A stretch of DNA of 64,000 bases, from contig SZNP01000011.1 in NCBI GenBank assembly GCA_005239435.1, forward strand, positions 1 to 64,000, read 5' to 3'. Shown here one piece after another: positions 9,252 through 18,218 of the stretch. The DNA comes from Halorussus salinisoli (GTDB taxonomy: Archaea; Halobacteriota; Halobacteria; Halobacteriales; Haladaptataceae). The notes below the pieces were generated by a model. The model made no database searches and was not told the origin of the DNA. It worked only from the letters and a program-made list of their open reading frames with translations. The number at the start of each line of letters is the position of its first letter. Positions within the stretch are counted from its first letter, which is position 1. A program made the position numbers and the translations under genes.

Positions 9252-9653
9252 ATGCAACGTCGAGCGTTCATCACCGCAGGTACATCGGTCGGACTGGTCG
9301 GGCTTTCCGGATGTCTCAGCGGCGGGTCGAAGAAGTCAGTAGAGGTCTCTAACGTTCAGATGAAACGAAAGAACGACGGGGAAACCACAGAAGCTGTCGC
9401 TCTCGTTGGAACGGTAAAGAACGTGGCCAGCAATCCAATCAACCCGACGGTGACGGTTACGTTCATCAGAAAAGGACAGACCCTCAATCCGGTCGAGACG
9501 GAACTCGGGACGATTCAGTCGGACAAGTCGAAACAATTCCAAGTGGAATCAATTGAGATGGGGCGGACGGCCAGCCAAATAGGCGGATATAAACTCAAAG
9601 TTACTGCAAATGAGTACGAGTATACGACGAAGGCGACGCAAACTCCTGAGTAA
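9252..9653 (+). CDS. Small lipoprotein with FxLYD-like domain
   Basis: 133 residues. A Tat-like start (MQRRAFITAGTS) leads to a lipobox with C21 (GLSGCLSGG), so the mature protein should be membrane-anchored and face outside. The remaining 110 residues fit the beta-sandwich FxLYD pattern (VALVGTVKNVASNPINPTVTVTF... LGTIQSDKSKQFQVE), a domain of unknown function common in exported haloarchaeal proteins. It sits between the divergent substrate-binding protein and the permease operon, with its own promoter and 123 bases before the first permease. An accessory role at the outer face of the importer is possible but rests on position only. Confidence 0.8.
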   Translation: MQRRAFITAGTSVGLVGLSGCLSGGSKKSVEVSNVQMKRKNDGETTEAVALVGTVKNVASNPINPTVTVTFIRKGQTLNPVETELGTIQSDKSKQFQVESIEMGRTASQIGGYKLKVTANEYEYTTKATQTPE

Positions 9654-9776
9654 GTGGTTAACAGTCATCGATTAGCGAGAGCAGTTAACTTCTGAAGTTC
9701 TATTCATGTGTATATTTGTAGTAATATATATCACCAAAAAGTATAACCCTCCTGCTGAAAAACCAAACGCTGCGCA

Positions 9777-10787
9777 ATGAATAAGTGGTTCATAAATCGC
9801 ACATTGCAGATGTTTGTCACCATTTTCGGGGCAATCACCGTTGCATTCGCGATCATCCGTCTTATGCCAGGCGGACCGATTGCGTACATGCAAGCACAGA
9901 TGCTTCAACAACAATCCTCGAAAAGTCTCACGGCCATCCAAAACCAGATACAGACGTACACAAATATCAATCCGGCCGACCCACTCCACGTCCAGTATCT
10001 GGAATACATGATGCATATACTTCAGGGAGACTTTGGAAAATCGATTTGGTACGGACGGCCAGTGATAGATATTCTCGGCGATGCGCTCCCATGGACCATC
10101 TTCCTCTCAGTCGTCTCACTGGCTGTGACCTTTTCGTTCGCGATCGTCCTTGGGGCCGCAATGGCCTACTTCGAGGGGAGCCGGTTCGACTTCGGCAGTT
10201 CGTCACTGTCGATCCTCCTGACGTCGATTCCGTTCTACGTTGTCGCAATCGTGCTCCTAGCGGTGTTCGGGTACTATCTCGAATGGTTCCCGACCCAAGG
10301 GCGGGTCTCTCAGACGATCGACCCGGGAATCACGGTTCCATTCCTCACATCGATTCTCTACCACGCTGCCCTGCCCTTGACCGCGTTAATCATCGCCGGA
10401 TTCGGCGGAACAGCACTCTCGATGCGAGGTAACAGTATCCGCATTCTCGGAGAGGACTACCTCCGAGTTGCTCGCCTCCGCGGGCTTCCGGAGAAACTCA
10501 TCGTCCTCCGATACGTGGGCCGGAACGCACTACTTCCGCTGTACACCAGCTTGATGATCCGAATCGCGACTATCGTCGGCGGATCTATCATTCTCGAAAC
10601 TATCTTTACATATCCTGGAATGGGTTGGTATATGAACCGCGCCTTCCAGACGCGTGACTACCCCCTCTTGATGGGGAGTTTTCTCTTAACAACCACATTG
10701 GTCATTCTGGGAATCTACGTTGCTGACCTGACCTACGGCAAAATCGATCCGCGAGTTGAACGAGGTGACCACCGTGAGTCGTACTGA
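9777..10787 (+). CDS. ABC transporter permease, DppB/OppB type
   Basis: 336 residues with about six predicted membrane helices, starting with NRTLQMFVTIFGAITVAFAIIRL as in DppB proteins. The coupling segment that contacts the ATPase is present in RVARLRGLPEKLIVLRYVGRNALLP (about residues 225-250). It forms the inner-membrane channel with the next permease and is powered by the two ATPases. The start follows AT-rich sequence with TATA-like runs around 9723-9752. Its 3' end overlaps the next permease gene. The substrate class (peptide or oligosaccharide) cannot be told from the permease. Confidence 0.93.
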   Translation: MNKWFINRTLQMFVTIFGAITVAFAIIRLMPGGPIAYMQAQMLQQQSSKSLTAIQNQIQTYTNINPADPLHVQYLEYMMHILQGDFGKSIWYGRPVIDILGDALPWTIFLSVVSLAVTFSFAIVLGAAMAYFEGSRFDFGSSSLSILLTSIPFYVVAIVLLAVFGYYLEWFPTQGRVSQTIDPGITVPFLTSILYHAALPLTALIIAGFGGTALSMRGNSIRILGEDYLRVARLRGLPEKLIVLRYVGRNALLPLYTSLMIRIATIVGGSIILETIFTYPGMGWYMNRAFQTRDYPLLMGSFLLTTTLVILGIYVADLTYGKIDPRVERGDHRESY

Positions 10788-11778
10788 CGAGACCGAATCA
10801 TTTGACTTCGAAACCGTATCGAGCGTCCAGCCATCTCGAAAGGAAAGATACCGCCAAATCGCCGATGAGTATGCATTCGCGCCCTTCCGGGTTCTTTGGA
10901 GCGACTACCGGGCTCGAATCGGCTTGGTAATCATCGGATTCTACGCTTTGCTTGGAACACTCGGCGTCGTGGTCCTCGATCCCCCAGTGTACCATGGCGG
11001 CGAGAAGCACCTTCCACCGCTGGTGGACATGACTTATCCCCTGGGTACGGACAATCAGGGACGGGGGTTACTCCGACAGACGGTCCACGCTACACCGCCG
11101 ATGCTGAAAATGATAATCAGCGGTGCGCTGTTCTCAACCGGCGTGGCAATGCTCATAGGCACGGTTAGCGGCTACAAGGGCGGGATATTCGATCGGGCCT
11201 CGATGTACCTCGTCGACATCGTGATGACCATCCCGAGCCTGCCACTCATCATCATCTTGGCCGCGACGATCCAACCGGAAGACCCGGTTGTCATCGGGTT
11301 AGTGCTCTCGCTAACGGCTTGGGCGGGACTTTCGAGAACGATCCGATCGCAAGTCCTCTCCCTCCGAGAGAAACCGTATATCGAGAGTTCACGGACCATA
11401 GGGCTTCCGACATCCACCATCGTCCTGAAGGACGTCACGCCAAACATCATGCCGTACGTGATGGTACACTTCGTCCAATCCGCACGGAGAATCATCTTCG
11501 CGTCGGTTGCCCTGTACTTCCTCGGGTTCTTACCGCGAACCGGAGGTTCGGCGGCGAACTGGGGCGTCCAGCTCCAGAACGCCTACAACAACGGTGGCCT
11601 GATTGCGCCCTCGTTGTACTACTGGTTCGGTGTCCCGATGGTTGCCATCGTGACGTTGTCGTACGGCCTAATCATGCTCGGCCAAGGCACCGACCGGATC
11701 TTCAACCCCCGTATCAGGGCTCGCCATGCAAAGACAGTTGAAGACAAGAGTGAAGAGGTCACTTCGGAAACCCACTAA
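10774..11778 (+). CDS. ABC transporter permease, DppC/OppC type
   Basis: 334 residues from the GTG at 10774. The frame is open from a TTG at 10756, but a GAGGTGA stretch at 10762-10768 makes a good ribosome-binding site for 10774 and gives a 14-base overlap with the upstream permease. After a hydrophilic N-terminus the sequence has the DppC layout (FRVLWSDYRARIGLVIIGFYALLG, HPLGTDNQGR-like YPLGTDNQGRGLL) and the cytoplasmic coupling loop RTIGLPTSTIVLKDVTPNIMPYV. It pairs with the DppB-type permease. Confidence 0.92.
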   Translation: MSRTDETESFDFETVSSVQPSRKERYRQIADEYAFAPFRVLWSDYRARIGLVIIGFYALLGTLGVVVLDPPVYHGGEKHLPPLVDMTYPLGTDNQGRGLLRQTVHATPPMLKMIISGALFSTGVAMLIGTVSGYKGGIFDRASMYLVDIVMTIPSLPLIIILAATIQPEDPVVIGLVLSLTAWAGLSRTIRSQVLSLREKPYIESSRTIGLPTSTIVLKDVTPNIMPYVMVHFVQSARRIIFASVALYFLGFLPRTGGSAANWGVQLQNAYNNGGLIAPSLYYWFGVPMVAIVTLSYGLIMLGQGTDRIFNPRIRARHAKTVEDKSEEVTSETH

Positions 11779-11780
11779 CC

Positions 11781-12848
11781 ATGACGATACAACACACAAT
11801 GTCGGCACAGCAAGAACAGACAGACACGGTGCTGGAAGTTAGAGACGTGACGGTACAGTTCGACATGGACCGCGGCGAGTCTCGAGTTCTTGATAGCGTG
11901 AGCCTAGATATCCAGCGTGGGGAGATTCTGGGCATCGTCGGCGAGTCAGGGTCCGGCAAGTCGATGTTTGCGTCGTCGCTCCTTGACGCAGTCGTCGAGC
12001 CAGGAATCCTCACTGGTGAAGTCACCTATTATCCACCAGACGACGAACCAATCGACGTCTTGGACCTCCCGAAACGAAGGCTGCGTGAGCTTCGTTGGGA
12101 GGAGATTTCGATGGTGTTCCAAGGCGCGATGAGTTCGTTCAATCCGACGACGAAGATCCGGACTCACTTCGAGGAGACGCTACAAGCCCACAAGTTCGAC
12201 GTCGAAAAAGGCATGGAACGCGCTCGAGAGATCCTATCGGATCTCTACCTCGATCCCGATCGCGTCCTCGACGTTTATGCCCACGAGCTGTCCGGCGGAA
12301 TGCGACAGCGAGCACTCATCGCGCTAAGTTTGGTACTCGAACCGGAGGTACTCGTGATGGACGAGCCGACAGCGTCACTCGACTTGCTCATGCAACGTTC
12401 GATTCTGAAAATGCTCGAGAAAATCCGTGACAAGTACGACCTCACGCTGGTCTTCATCACTCATGACCTTCCCTTAGTTGCTGAGCTGTGTGACCGGCTC
12501 GCAGTAATGTACGCTTTCGAATTCGTCGAGGTCGGCGAGTGTGACACGCTAATCAGGGACGCAGCTCACCCGTACACCCGTGCGCTACTGAACGCGACTC
12601 CAAATCTCAACACCCCTGTTAAGGACATGGACCCGATCGAAGGCTCTAGTCCAGATCCAGTCGATAATTTGTCGGGATGTTCTTACCACCCTCGGTGCCC
12701 AATCGGTGACAAAGAATGCGTAGCAGAGGACCCTGACTTCTACGAGGTCGGAGATGACCAACAGGCGGCCTGTCATAAGTGGGAGCGCTCCCTAGAGGAG
12801 ATTCCGTTGAGCACCCAGGCACATGCCGAGATGGAGGGAGAACAATGA
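11781..12848 (+). CDS. ABC transporter ATPase, DppD/OppD type
   Basis: 355 residues. Walker A is GESGSGKS (residues 54-61), the signature is LSGGM (170-174) and Walker B ends in MDEPTAS (D194, E195). The C-terminal oligopeptide-transporter extension with its iron-sulfur-type Cys cluster is present (CSYHPRCPIGDKECV). It energises import with the next gene product. The start is 2 bases after the permease stop, and an alternative ATG lies at 11799. The stop overlaps the following ATPase gene by 4 bases (ATGA). Confidence 0.93.
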   Translation: MTIQHTMSAQQEQTDTVLEVRDVTVQFDMDRGESRVLDSVSLDIQRGEILGIVGESGSGKSMFASSLLDAVVEPGILTGEVTYYPPDDEPIDVLDLPKRRLRELRWEEISMVFQGAMSSFNPTTKIRTHFEETLQAHKFDVEKGMERAREILSDLYLDPDRVLDVYAHELSGGMRQRALIALSLVLEPEVLVMDEPTASLDLLMQRSILKMLEKIRDKYDLTLVFITHDLPLVAELCDRLAVMYAFEFVEVGECDTLIRDAAHPYTRALLNATPNLNTPVKDMDPIEGSSPDPVDNLSGCSYHPRCPIGDKECVAEDPDFYEVGDDQQAACHKWERSLEEIPLSTQAHAEMEGEQ

Positions 12849-13957
12849 GCTCCAGCAGCGACGACACGGTCATCTCCATGGACGAGGTCGAAGTTCACTT
12901 CGAGGAGAACTCTGGACTACTAGGGATGTTCTCCGACCCCGACACCGTCCACGCTGTCGATGGAGTGAGCATTGACGTGCCAGAAAACGATATCCTCGCG
13001 CTTGTCGGCGAATCCGGCTGCGGGAAGACTACGCTCGGAAAGACCGCTATTGGGATGCAACGGCCCACAAGCGGCTCGGTTCAGTTCCGAGGCCAGGACA
13101 TCTGGAAGGCCAAAGACGGCGAAGGTTCCGTCGACATCCCGTACGACGACATCCGCCGCGCTCTTCAGATTATCCACCAGGACCCAGGGAGTGCACTGAA
13201 TCCCTACCGGAAAGTGCGGAACAATCTCGCTGAGCCACTCAAACACCACTACAAAGACCTAAGTAAGGAAGACCGAACGACGCGCATCCTCAATATGCTC
13301 GAGGCTGTCGGGATGACGCCGCCGACCGACTATGCAAGCCGGTACCCCCATCAGCTAAGCGGCGGCGAGAAACAACGGATCGCGCTCATCCGGGCACTCA
13401 TGATGAACCCCGACCTCATCTTGGCCGACGAGTCGGTGAGTGCGTTAGACGTTTCACTCCGAGTGGAGATGATGGATCTGATGATCGAACTGCAGAATCA
13501 GTTCAACACCTCGATTCTGTTCATTTCCCATGACCTTTCTAACGCCCGGTATATCACGAGCAAGGCTGACGGACGTATCGGAATCATGTACCTCGGTAAA
13601 CTGGTCGAGATTGGGCCACCTGAGCAGATCCTCAACAATCCACAGCACCCCTATACTAAGGCGTTGCGTTGGTCCTCGCCGGACCTCGGCGTCACCTCGT
13701 CAGACGGGGAACTTCCAATGCGGAAAATCGACATCCCGGACCCGATTAACCCGCCGAGTGGCTGCCGGTTCCACACCCGCTGTCCTGTCGCACGAGAGGC
13801 CTGCACCAAGACGCTGCCAGAGACCACTGAAGTCGAAGGCGACCACGGGCATGAAGCGGCCTGCTTCCGGGTCCAGGACGATCACGAGTACTGGGACAGT
13901 GCCTCGCTCGAAGACACTGACGATGAAGAGACCTACGCGGAACGATTCGCAGATTGA
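12845..13957 (+). CDS. ABC transporter ATPase, DppF/OppF type
   Basis: 370 residues from the ATG at 12845, chosen over an upstream in-frame codon because it gives the usual 4-base coupling with the preceding ATPase. Walker A is GESGCGKT (55-62), followed by a QLSGGEKQR signature and a LADESVSALD Walker B. The C-terminal oligopeptide-type extension contains CRFHTRCPVAREAC. A Gly/Leu insertion near the start (NSGLLGMFSDPDTVHAVD) is common in haloarchaeal members. It is the last gene of the importer operon. Confidence 0.92.
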   Translation: MSSSSDDTVISMDEVEVHFEENSGLLGMFSDPDTVHAVDGVSIDVPENDILALVGESGCGKTTLGKTAIGMQRPTSGSVQFRGQDIWKAKDGEGSVDIPYDDIRRALQIIHQDPGSALNPYRKVRNNLAEPLKHHYKDLSKEDRTTRILNMLEAVGMTPPTDYASRYPHQLSGGEKQRIALIRALMMNPDLILADESVSALDVSLRVEMMDLMIELQNQFNTSILFISHDLSNARYITSKADGRIGIMYLGKLVEIGPPEQILNNPQHPYTKALRWSSPDLGVTSSDGELPMRKIDIPDPINPPSGCRFHTRCPVAREACTKTLPETTEVEGDHGHEAACFRVQDDHEYWDSASLEDTDDEETYAERFAD

Positions 13958-14207
13958 GTGAGAGGCTAGCGAACCACCTTCTTCCACCCCTGCCCTACGT
14001 ACCGAAACCGCTTCTCCGCTCTTTCCACCTCACGAATCCCTACACTGCTCAGCTCTGTACTAGCACCTACATCCTTGGCCGAGAGACTAAACTTCGTAGC
14101 GTAGTCAGGAGCATCAACTCTCGATCCATCGACCTCGTGGTACTTCGTCACCGTGGTAATGGCTGCTGACTGCCCAGTACCGGTGCGCCGGTCGAGTGAT
14201 TGAGTAG

Positions 14208-14438
14208 TCAGACCTGTTTCATCCACCAGACCACTGCGTACACGACCGCAGTGTACAGGATGGTAAAGAGGGCGATCGTCATCGTGATTCCGGCCTCCGA
14301 ATTGAGACCGTTGGTCTCTAGGTAGATGGCAATCCCGACAAGGATGATATTCAGGACGACGACTCCGAGGACCCACACGCGCTGGAGTGGTTCTGGGAGC
14401 AGGCCTTGTAGATTCGGCCGGTTCAGTTGTTCGAACAT
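14208..14438 (-). CDS. Small two-helix membrane protein
   Basis: 76 residues from the ATG at 14438; a GTG at 14453 is also in frame, but a TATA-like element near 14470 favours 14438. After a hydrophilic start (MFEQLNRPNLQGLLPEPLQ) there are two hydrophobic segments, VWVLGVVVLNIILVGIAIYL and ITMTIALFTILYTAVVYAVV, separated by a short polar loop. No family is recognised. It converges on the ABC operon and is separated from it by 250 bases. Function unknown. Confidence 0.6.
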   Translation of the reverse strand: MFEQLNRPNLQGLLPEPLQRVWVLGVVVLNIILVGIAIYLETNGLNSEAGITMTIALFTILYTAVVYAVVWWMKQV

Positions 14439-15329
14439 CCTATCAAGAAACACCGAATCCGGCGCCTTAATTGTACCGGATGCGTGAACTTTGATGGCTT
14501 CTCACGGGCGCGAATTTCTCCTGTTTGGCCACCAAGTTTCCCGGCCTAAAATGGAATATACAACTTCCCGCCCACAAGAGGGAGACCGTCAGTCCGAGTG
14601 GATTGCTCCGATAGGCCACCATGTTAACTTATACCAAACCAGGAATATCATCTTCTTCCTTAGTGAAGTGTTGACAAAACCACCCTCTGTTTCGCTATGC
14701 TAAACCGCTCTCCCATCCTCTAACGTTTAGATGATCGATAAGAGCGGACAATACAGTGGAGTAGCAAGTCCGTTACAGTCCTAATTCTGTAACACCATTG
14801 TTTGGGAGTGCCAAACACCGTGTGAACTTCCTGCGGGTCGGAATAGGCTAAATCACAATCAGTGGTAGCCAGGAGGACTGCTTGTTTATCCGAACACGGG
14901 GGTTTGATGACTGTGAGGCCAGAAAACGAATTTAGTTCGTCGTCCGATAGGCCGACCGGACACCGATTCTCTCTGTTGTGAGTCGGCCCACCACCTATTG
15001 TTTCGCATAGCCAAACAAATCGCGGTCGGGCTCTGTCGTCACCGGTGATGAAGCGATAGCCTCCGCGATACAAGTGAGTTGCAGGATGCCTCGAACGCCA
15101 GACGGGGAGCCGCAACCCCGGTGAAGAAACCTCACACTCAGAACGCGAACCGAACTCGTGTTGGAGACCCTCCCTGACGTCGTAAAAACGACCCTGCTAA
15201 TTCGAGTGAACTGTCATGGTAGACCGTTCATCGCTTGTACGCTGTTTCACGGACGCGGACGCGTAACCAACACTCTGGATTGTGGGAACCGAAAGAACGT
15301 TAACGTGGCCTGCGAAGGAGCAGTTGTTC
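14439..15329. other. Long intergenic stretch, possible decayed DNA
   Basis: Almost 900 bases with no convincing gene. A 131-codon minus-strand frame (14720-15115) has no family resemblance and an unlikely composition. Two 17-base near-palindromes, at 14689-14705 and 15000-15016, match in opposite orientation at 15 of 17 positions. They may be remnants of an inserted element or sites for a DNA-binding protein. A Shine-Dalgarno for the next gene lies at 15315-15320. Confidence 0.35.
15315..15320 (+). promoter_or_regulatory. Shine-Dalgarno that fixes the start of the FAH-fold gene
   Basis: AAGGAG lies 9 nt before the ATG at 15330. It stands out because most genes here lack one, and it selects 15330 over an in-frame codon at 15282. 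Confidence 0.6.
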
Positions 15330-16064
15330 ATGCACAAGGTGCAGTTTCGCGATGCGACGGGAATCGTTCGACGAGGTAAACGAACTAACGACGGATTCGT
15401 AGCCGGCGGAAAGACCTACGACCCGGCGGCAGTCGATGTGCTACCGCCGACTGACCCGACGAAAGTAATCTGTCAAGCTGGTGGATACATCGATCACCGT
15501 GAAGAGTCGGGCTTCGAGGACCGTCCAGAGCGCCCTGAACTATTTGTGAAGACGCCCAACTGCGTAGTCGGACACGGAGACGCTATCGAACTCCCACCGG
15601 GGCGTGAGACGGTTGAATTCGAGGCTGAATTCGCGATCGTCATCGCCGATCAGTGTCGTGGCGTTTCCAAGGATGAAGCGATGGAGTATGTCGAGGGGTT
15701 TACTTGCGTTAACGATATCAGCAACCGCGACGACCAGCAACAAGAACGTAACTGGGTACGTGGGAAGGCATTCGACGGCTCGTTGCCTGCAGGGCCCGTC
15801 GTCGCAACTCCCGACGAAGTCCCGGACGATGCTCGTCTCGTCCTCAGACGCAACGGTGAAGTTGAACAGGAGACGACCCGCGAACACATGATCTTCTCCG
15901 TGCCGGAACTCGTTGCAGACGTATCTGAGCTCATCACGCTCGAACCCGGTGACCTCATTGCAACCGGAACCCCGTTCGGTCCTGACGACCTGCGGCCAGG
16001 CGACATCATCGAAGTCGAATTCGAGGGCGTCGGCACTCTCCGGAACGAGGTCACCGAACGATAG
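15330..16064 (+). CDS. Fumarylacetoacetate hydrolase (FAH) family enzyme
   Basis: 244 residues, the size of short FAH-fold enzymes. Family landmarks include VKTPNCVVGHGDAIELPPG, the metal-ligand region VEFEAEFAIVIAD, the loop VNDISNRDDQ, and the late segment TLEPGDLIATGTPFGP. FAH-fold enzymes cleave or hydrate 2-oxo acids, for example oxaloacetate decarboxylase, acylpyruvate hydrolase, and 2-keto-3-deoxy-sugar-acid dehydratases and 2,4-diketo hydrolases. In this neighbourhood a step after 2-keto-3-deoxy-acid formation is a reasonable inference. It appears to be a single-gene unit. Confidence 0.85.
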   Translation: MHKVQFRDATGIVRRGKRTNDGFVAGGKTYDPAAVDVLPPTDPTKVICQAGGYIDHREESGFEDRPERPELFVKTPNCVVGHGDAIELPPGRETVEFEAEFAIVIADQCRGVSKDEAMEYVEGFTCVNDISNRDDQQQERNWVRGKAFDGSLPAGPVVATPDEVPDDARLVLRRNGEVEQETTREHMIFSVPELVADVSELITLEPGDLIATGTPFGPDDLRPGDIIEVEFEGVGTLRNEVTER

Positions 16065-16200
16065 GCTTCCACTCTTGGCGGTGCTTTCACAGGAGAACGA
16101 CAAGTAACGCCACTGGCGGTCACCCTCCAGATTTGGTATTCACCTTCCTCGCTGCGTGGTCGTCGAATCGACCTAGACGAGGATTCGAATTTGCCGGGAT

Positions 16201-17001
16201 TCAGAGAGCGTAGTAGAACTCCTTTGGCGGGTTAGTGAGGTCTACATCACCTTCGATGCGAATCGTATGTTTGTCTACGCGAGTGACGGCGTTCTCCCGC
16301 CACCAACCGTCCCCTTTCGGAGGTAGCGGGTCAAGGTGACGAATCTCGAGTTCGTAGGGAGGGTGGTACCGTGTATACGGTTCGAACTCGTCTAACCGAG
16401 TAACCGCTCGGGCCGCTCCTTCTCGGATACGCTCGCAGGCGACGTCACTGTCGAGGTGGTCCGCTGCTTCTTCGCCTTTACCCTGTTTCGTGGCGACCGT
16501 TTCTATGTCGGGAATAAACATCTCCGCTTCCTTACAAGCTTTGTCGTCCCCCGAAATGAACACTGTCGGAACGTCTTGATGACCGGCTACCAGCGCTCGG
16601 CAAGCGAACTCGCCGACGTAGGACCCGTTCAGCTTGTAGTACGCTACGTTGCGGGACGAGTACGTGTGGCGCAACGGCGCGTCGACGGTCCCTGCCATCG
16701 CGTGCTGACCGACGAACAACATCGCGTCGTACCCGTCAAGTTCGAAGTAGGGTCGTCCGTTGTCTGTGAACGTGGCGTCGTCGGTCACGTCTTCGCCCCG
16801 TAGTCCGCCAGAGCCGTGACCGTCCCACACGGTGACCTCAGCGTCAGGGGACGTTTCTTGGATGCCAGCAACTGCGGCGTTCGTCTCACGAGCGAGTTGT
16901 TCCATAGCGTCGGCCTTGTGCTCTGGGTCAGCGGTACGGGTATATCGAAACGAGTCCAGCCCGGCGATGCCTTCCAGGTCGGTCAAGACGAATATCTTCA
17001 T
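16201..17001 (-). CDS. M55-family metallopeptidase (D-aminopeptidase DppA-like)
   Basis: 266 residues from the ATG at 17001; a longer frame to 17166 has non-protein-like composition. The start MKIFVLTDLEGIAG places D8 and E10 at the metal site, and WDGHGSGG (H62), GQHAMAG (H100) and YVGEFACRAL (E131) match the remaining zinc ligands of DppA. Known members cleave D-amino-acid peptides in the cytoplasm. Bacillus DppA is encoded with a dipeptide ABC importer, and here a Dpp-type importer lies 2 kb away. This is the main evidence that the importer might carry peptides rather than sugars. Confidence 0.85.
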   Translation of the reverse strand: MKIFVLTDLEGIAGLDSFRYTRTADPEHKADAMEQLARETNAAVAGIQETSPDAEVTVWDGHGSGGLRGEDVTDDATFTDNGRPYFELDGYDAMLFVGQHAMAGTVDAPLRHTYSSRNVAYYKLNGSYVGEFACRALVAGHQDVPTVFISGDDKACKEAEMFIPDIETVATKQGKGEEAADHLDSDVACERIREGAARAVTRLDEFEPYTRYHPPYELEIRHLDPLPPKGDGWWRENAVTRVDKHTIRIEGDVDLTNPPKEFYYAL

Positions 17002-17327
17002 GTCACGGAGTGGTACCCCCTGGTCAAAATACGTTTCCCTACCGCGTTTCAAAAACCAACTTCGACCATTGATTTTCCATCCAGTAGTCTGCCGTGTCTT
17101 CCTCCGTGAGGAGAACCGGATGCGGGTTGCACTCGTCGGACCGCCGTCCGCTCGCGGGCACCTCAAGAGACGGCGTTCATCACTGTCCGTCAGGATTACA
17201 GAGCGTGGAGTACTCCGTTTTCTGCTTCATCCGTGTTAGTAGCCGCGGTGATAGAAGTACAATACTTGGGGAGACCTTCAGGTGGGGTGGATTTAAGTGT
17301 CCGTCACTCTGACTTGTGGGAGAAGAG
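17002..17327. other. Divergent intergenic region
   Basis: 326 bases between the divergent M55 peptidase and Gfo/Idh/MocA genes. ATTTAAG at 17291-17297 is a likely TATA box for the plus-strand gene. No promoter was resolved on the minus strand, and no RNA gene or repeat was seen. Confidence 0.4.
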
Positions 17328-18218
17328 ATGTTAACTATCGGAATACTTGGGCTCGACACGAGCCATCCTGAGTCTTTCGCAAAGATTCTCCAGCGCCGGG
17401 ACGGGGCCACCGTTTCAGCGGTCTGGGACGGCGGTGACGTTCGCTCCGACGAGTACGTTACCGAGTTCTGCGAAACCTACGAAGCGACTCGCTACGACAA
17501 CCCCGCCATGATGGCCGAGTCTGTCGACGTCGCGATGGTGCTCACTGCAAACTGGGAAACCCACCTTCCCCTGGCTCGGCCGTTTCTCGATGCGGGCGTC
17601 CCGACACTCGTGGACAAGCCGCTTGGCGGAACTCTGGACACCATCGATGGATTCGAACAGGCCGCCGAGAACGCACCGCTGTTCGGTGGGTCGGCCGTAC
17701 CGTTCCACCCCGAAATTGCGGCCCTTCCGCGGTCCGCGTCCGAACGGACACTATTCGCCGCGGGGTACAACGACTATTACTACTATCGTGTCCACCTCGC
17801 AGATACTGTCCGCCGTATCGCGAACGCCGACTGGTCTCAGGTCGAACCGATGACCGATCTCGGCACCTCGGTTCGAGTGACGTTCGACGACGGGCTAAAC
17901 ACCGTCGTGCGCTTCGACGGACCCCATAAAGACGGCACGTTCGGTGTCCTCGACGTGGCAGACCAGACACGTGCGGTCGAAATCCCCGGCACCGAGGCGG
18001 CTCTCAAAAAGATGTATGAACAGTATATCGATGCTTTCCTCGACACCGCGCACCGAGAGCGTGACGACACGGACACCCTCGTCGACGCCTCACGGCTTGC
18101 ACTCGCTATCGAAGCAGCACTGAAACAAAATACGACCGTTACGCCGGATTCGAACTCACTCGACGAGGTCCGCCTAAACGGTGAGGCGTTCCTCGACGAC
18201 TACTCTCCGTACTACTGA
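17328..18218 (+). CDS. Divergent Gfo/Idh/MocA oxidoreductase
   Basis: 296 residues, short for the family. The ATG at 17328 is preferred over a GTG at 17316 because the Rossmann strand starts directly (MLTIGILGLDTSHPESF). The glycine loop is GLDTSH instead of GxGxxG, and the usual E-K-P is D-K-P (LVDKPLGG). The C-terminal domain is reduced. Its active-site region (GYNDYYYYRVHLADTV) lacks the usual GG-x-x-D-x-x-x-H pattern. It may be a highly diverged oxidoreductase or one that has lost standard catalysis. Its 3' end overlaps the convergent next gene by 7 bases. Confidence 0.8.
   Translation: MLTIGILGLDTSHPESFAKILQRRDGATVSAVWDGGDVRSDEYVTEFCETYEATRYDNPAMMAESVDVAMVLTANWETHLPLARPFLDAGVPTLVDKPLGGTLDTIDGFEQAAENAPLFGGSAVPFHPEIAALPRSASERTLFAAGYNDYYYYRVHLADTVRRIANADWSQVEPMTDLGTSVRVTFDDGLNTVVRFDGPHKDGTFGVLDVADQTRAVEIPGTEAALKKMYEQYIDAFLDTAHRERDDTDTLVDASRLALAIEAALKQNTTVTPDSNSLDEVRLNGEAFLDDYSPYY

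Noticed and set aside
14720..15115. 131-codon minus-strand frame in the long gap
   Set aside because: No family resemblance, no promoter or start context, and a neutral composition unlike haloarchaeal proteins. A decayed gene cannot be excluded.
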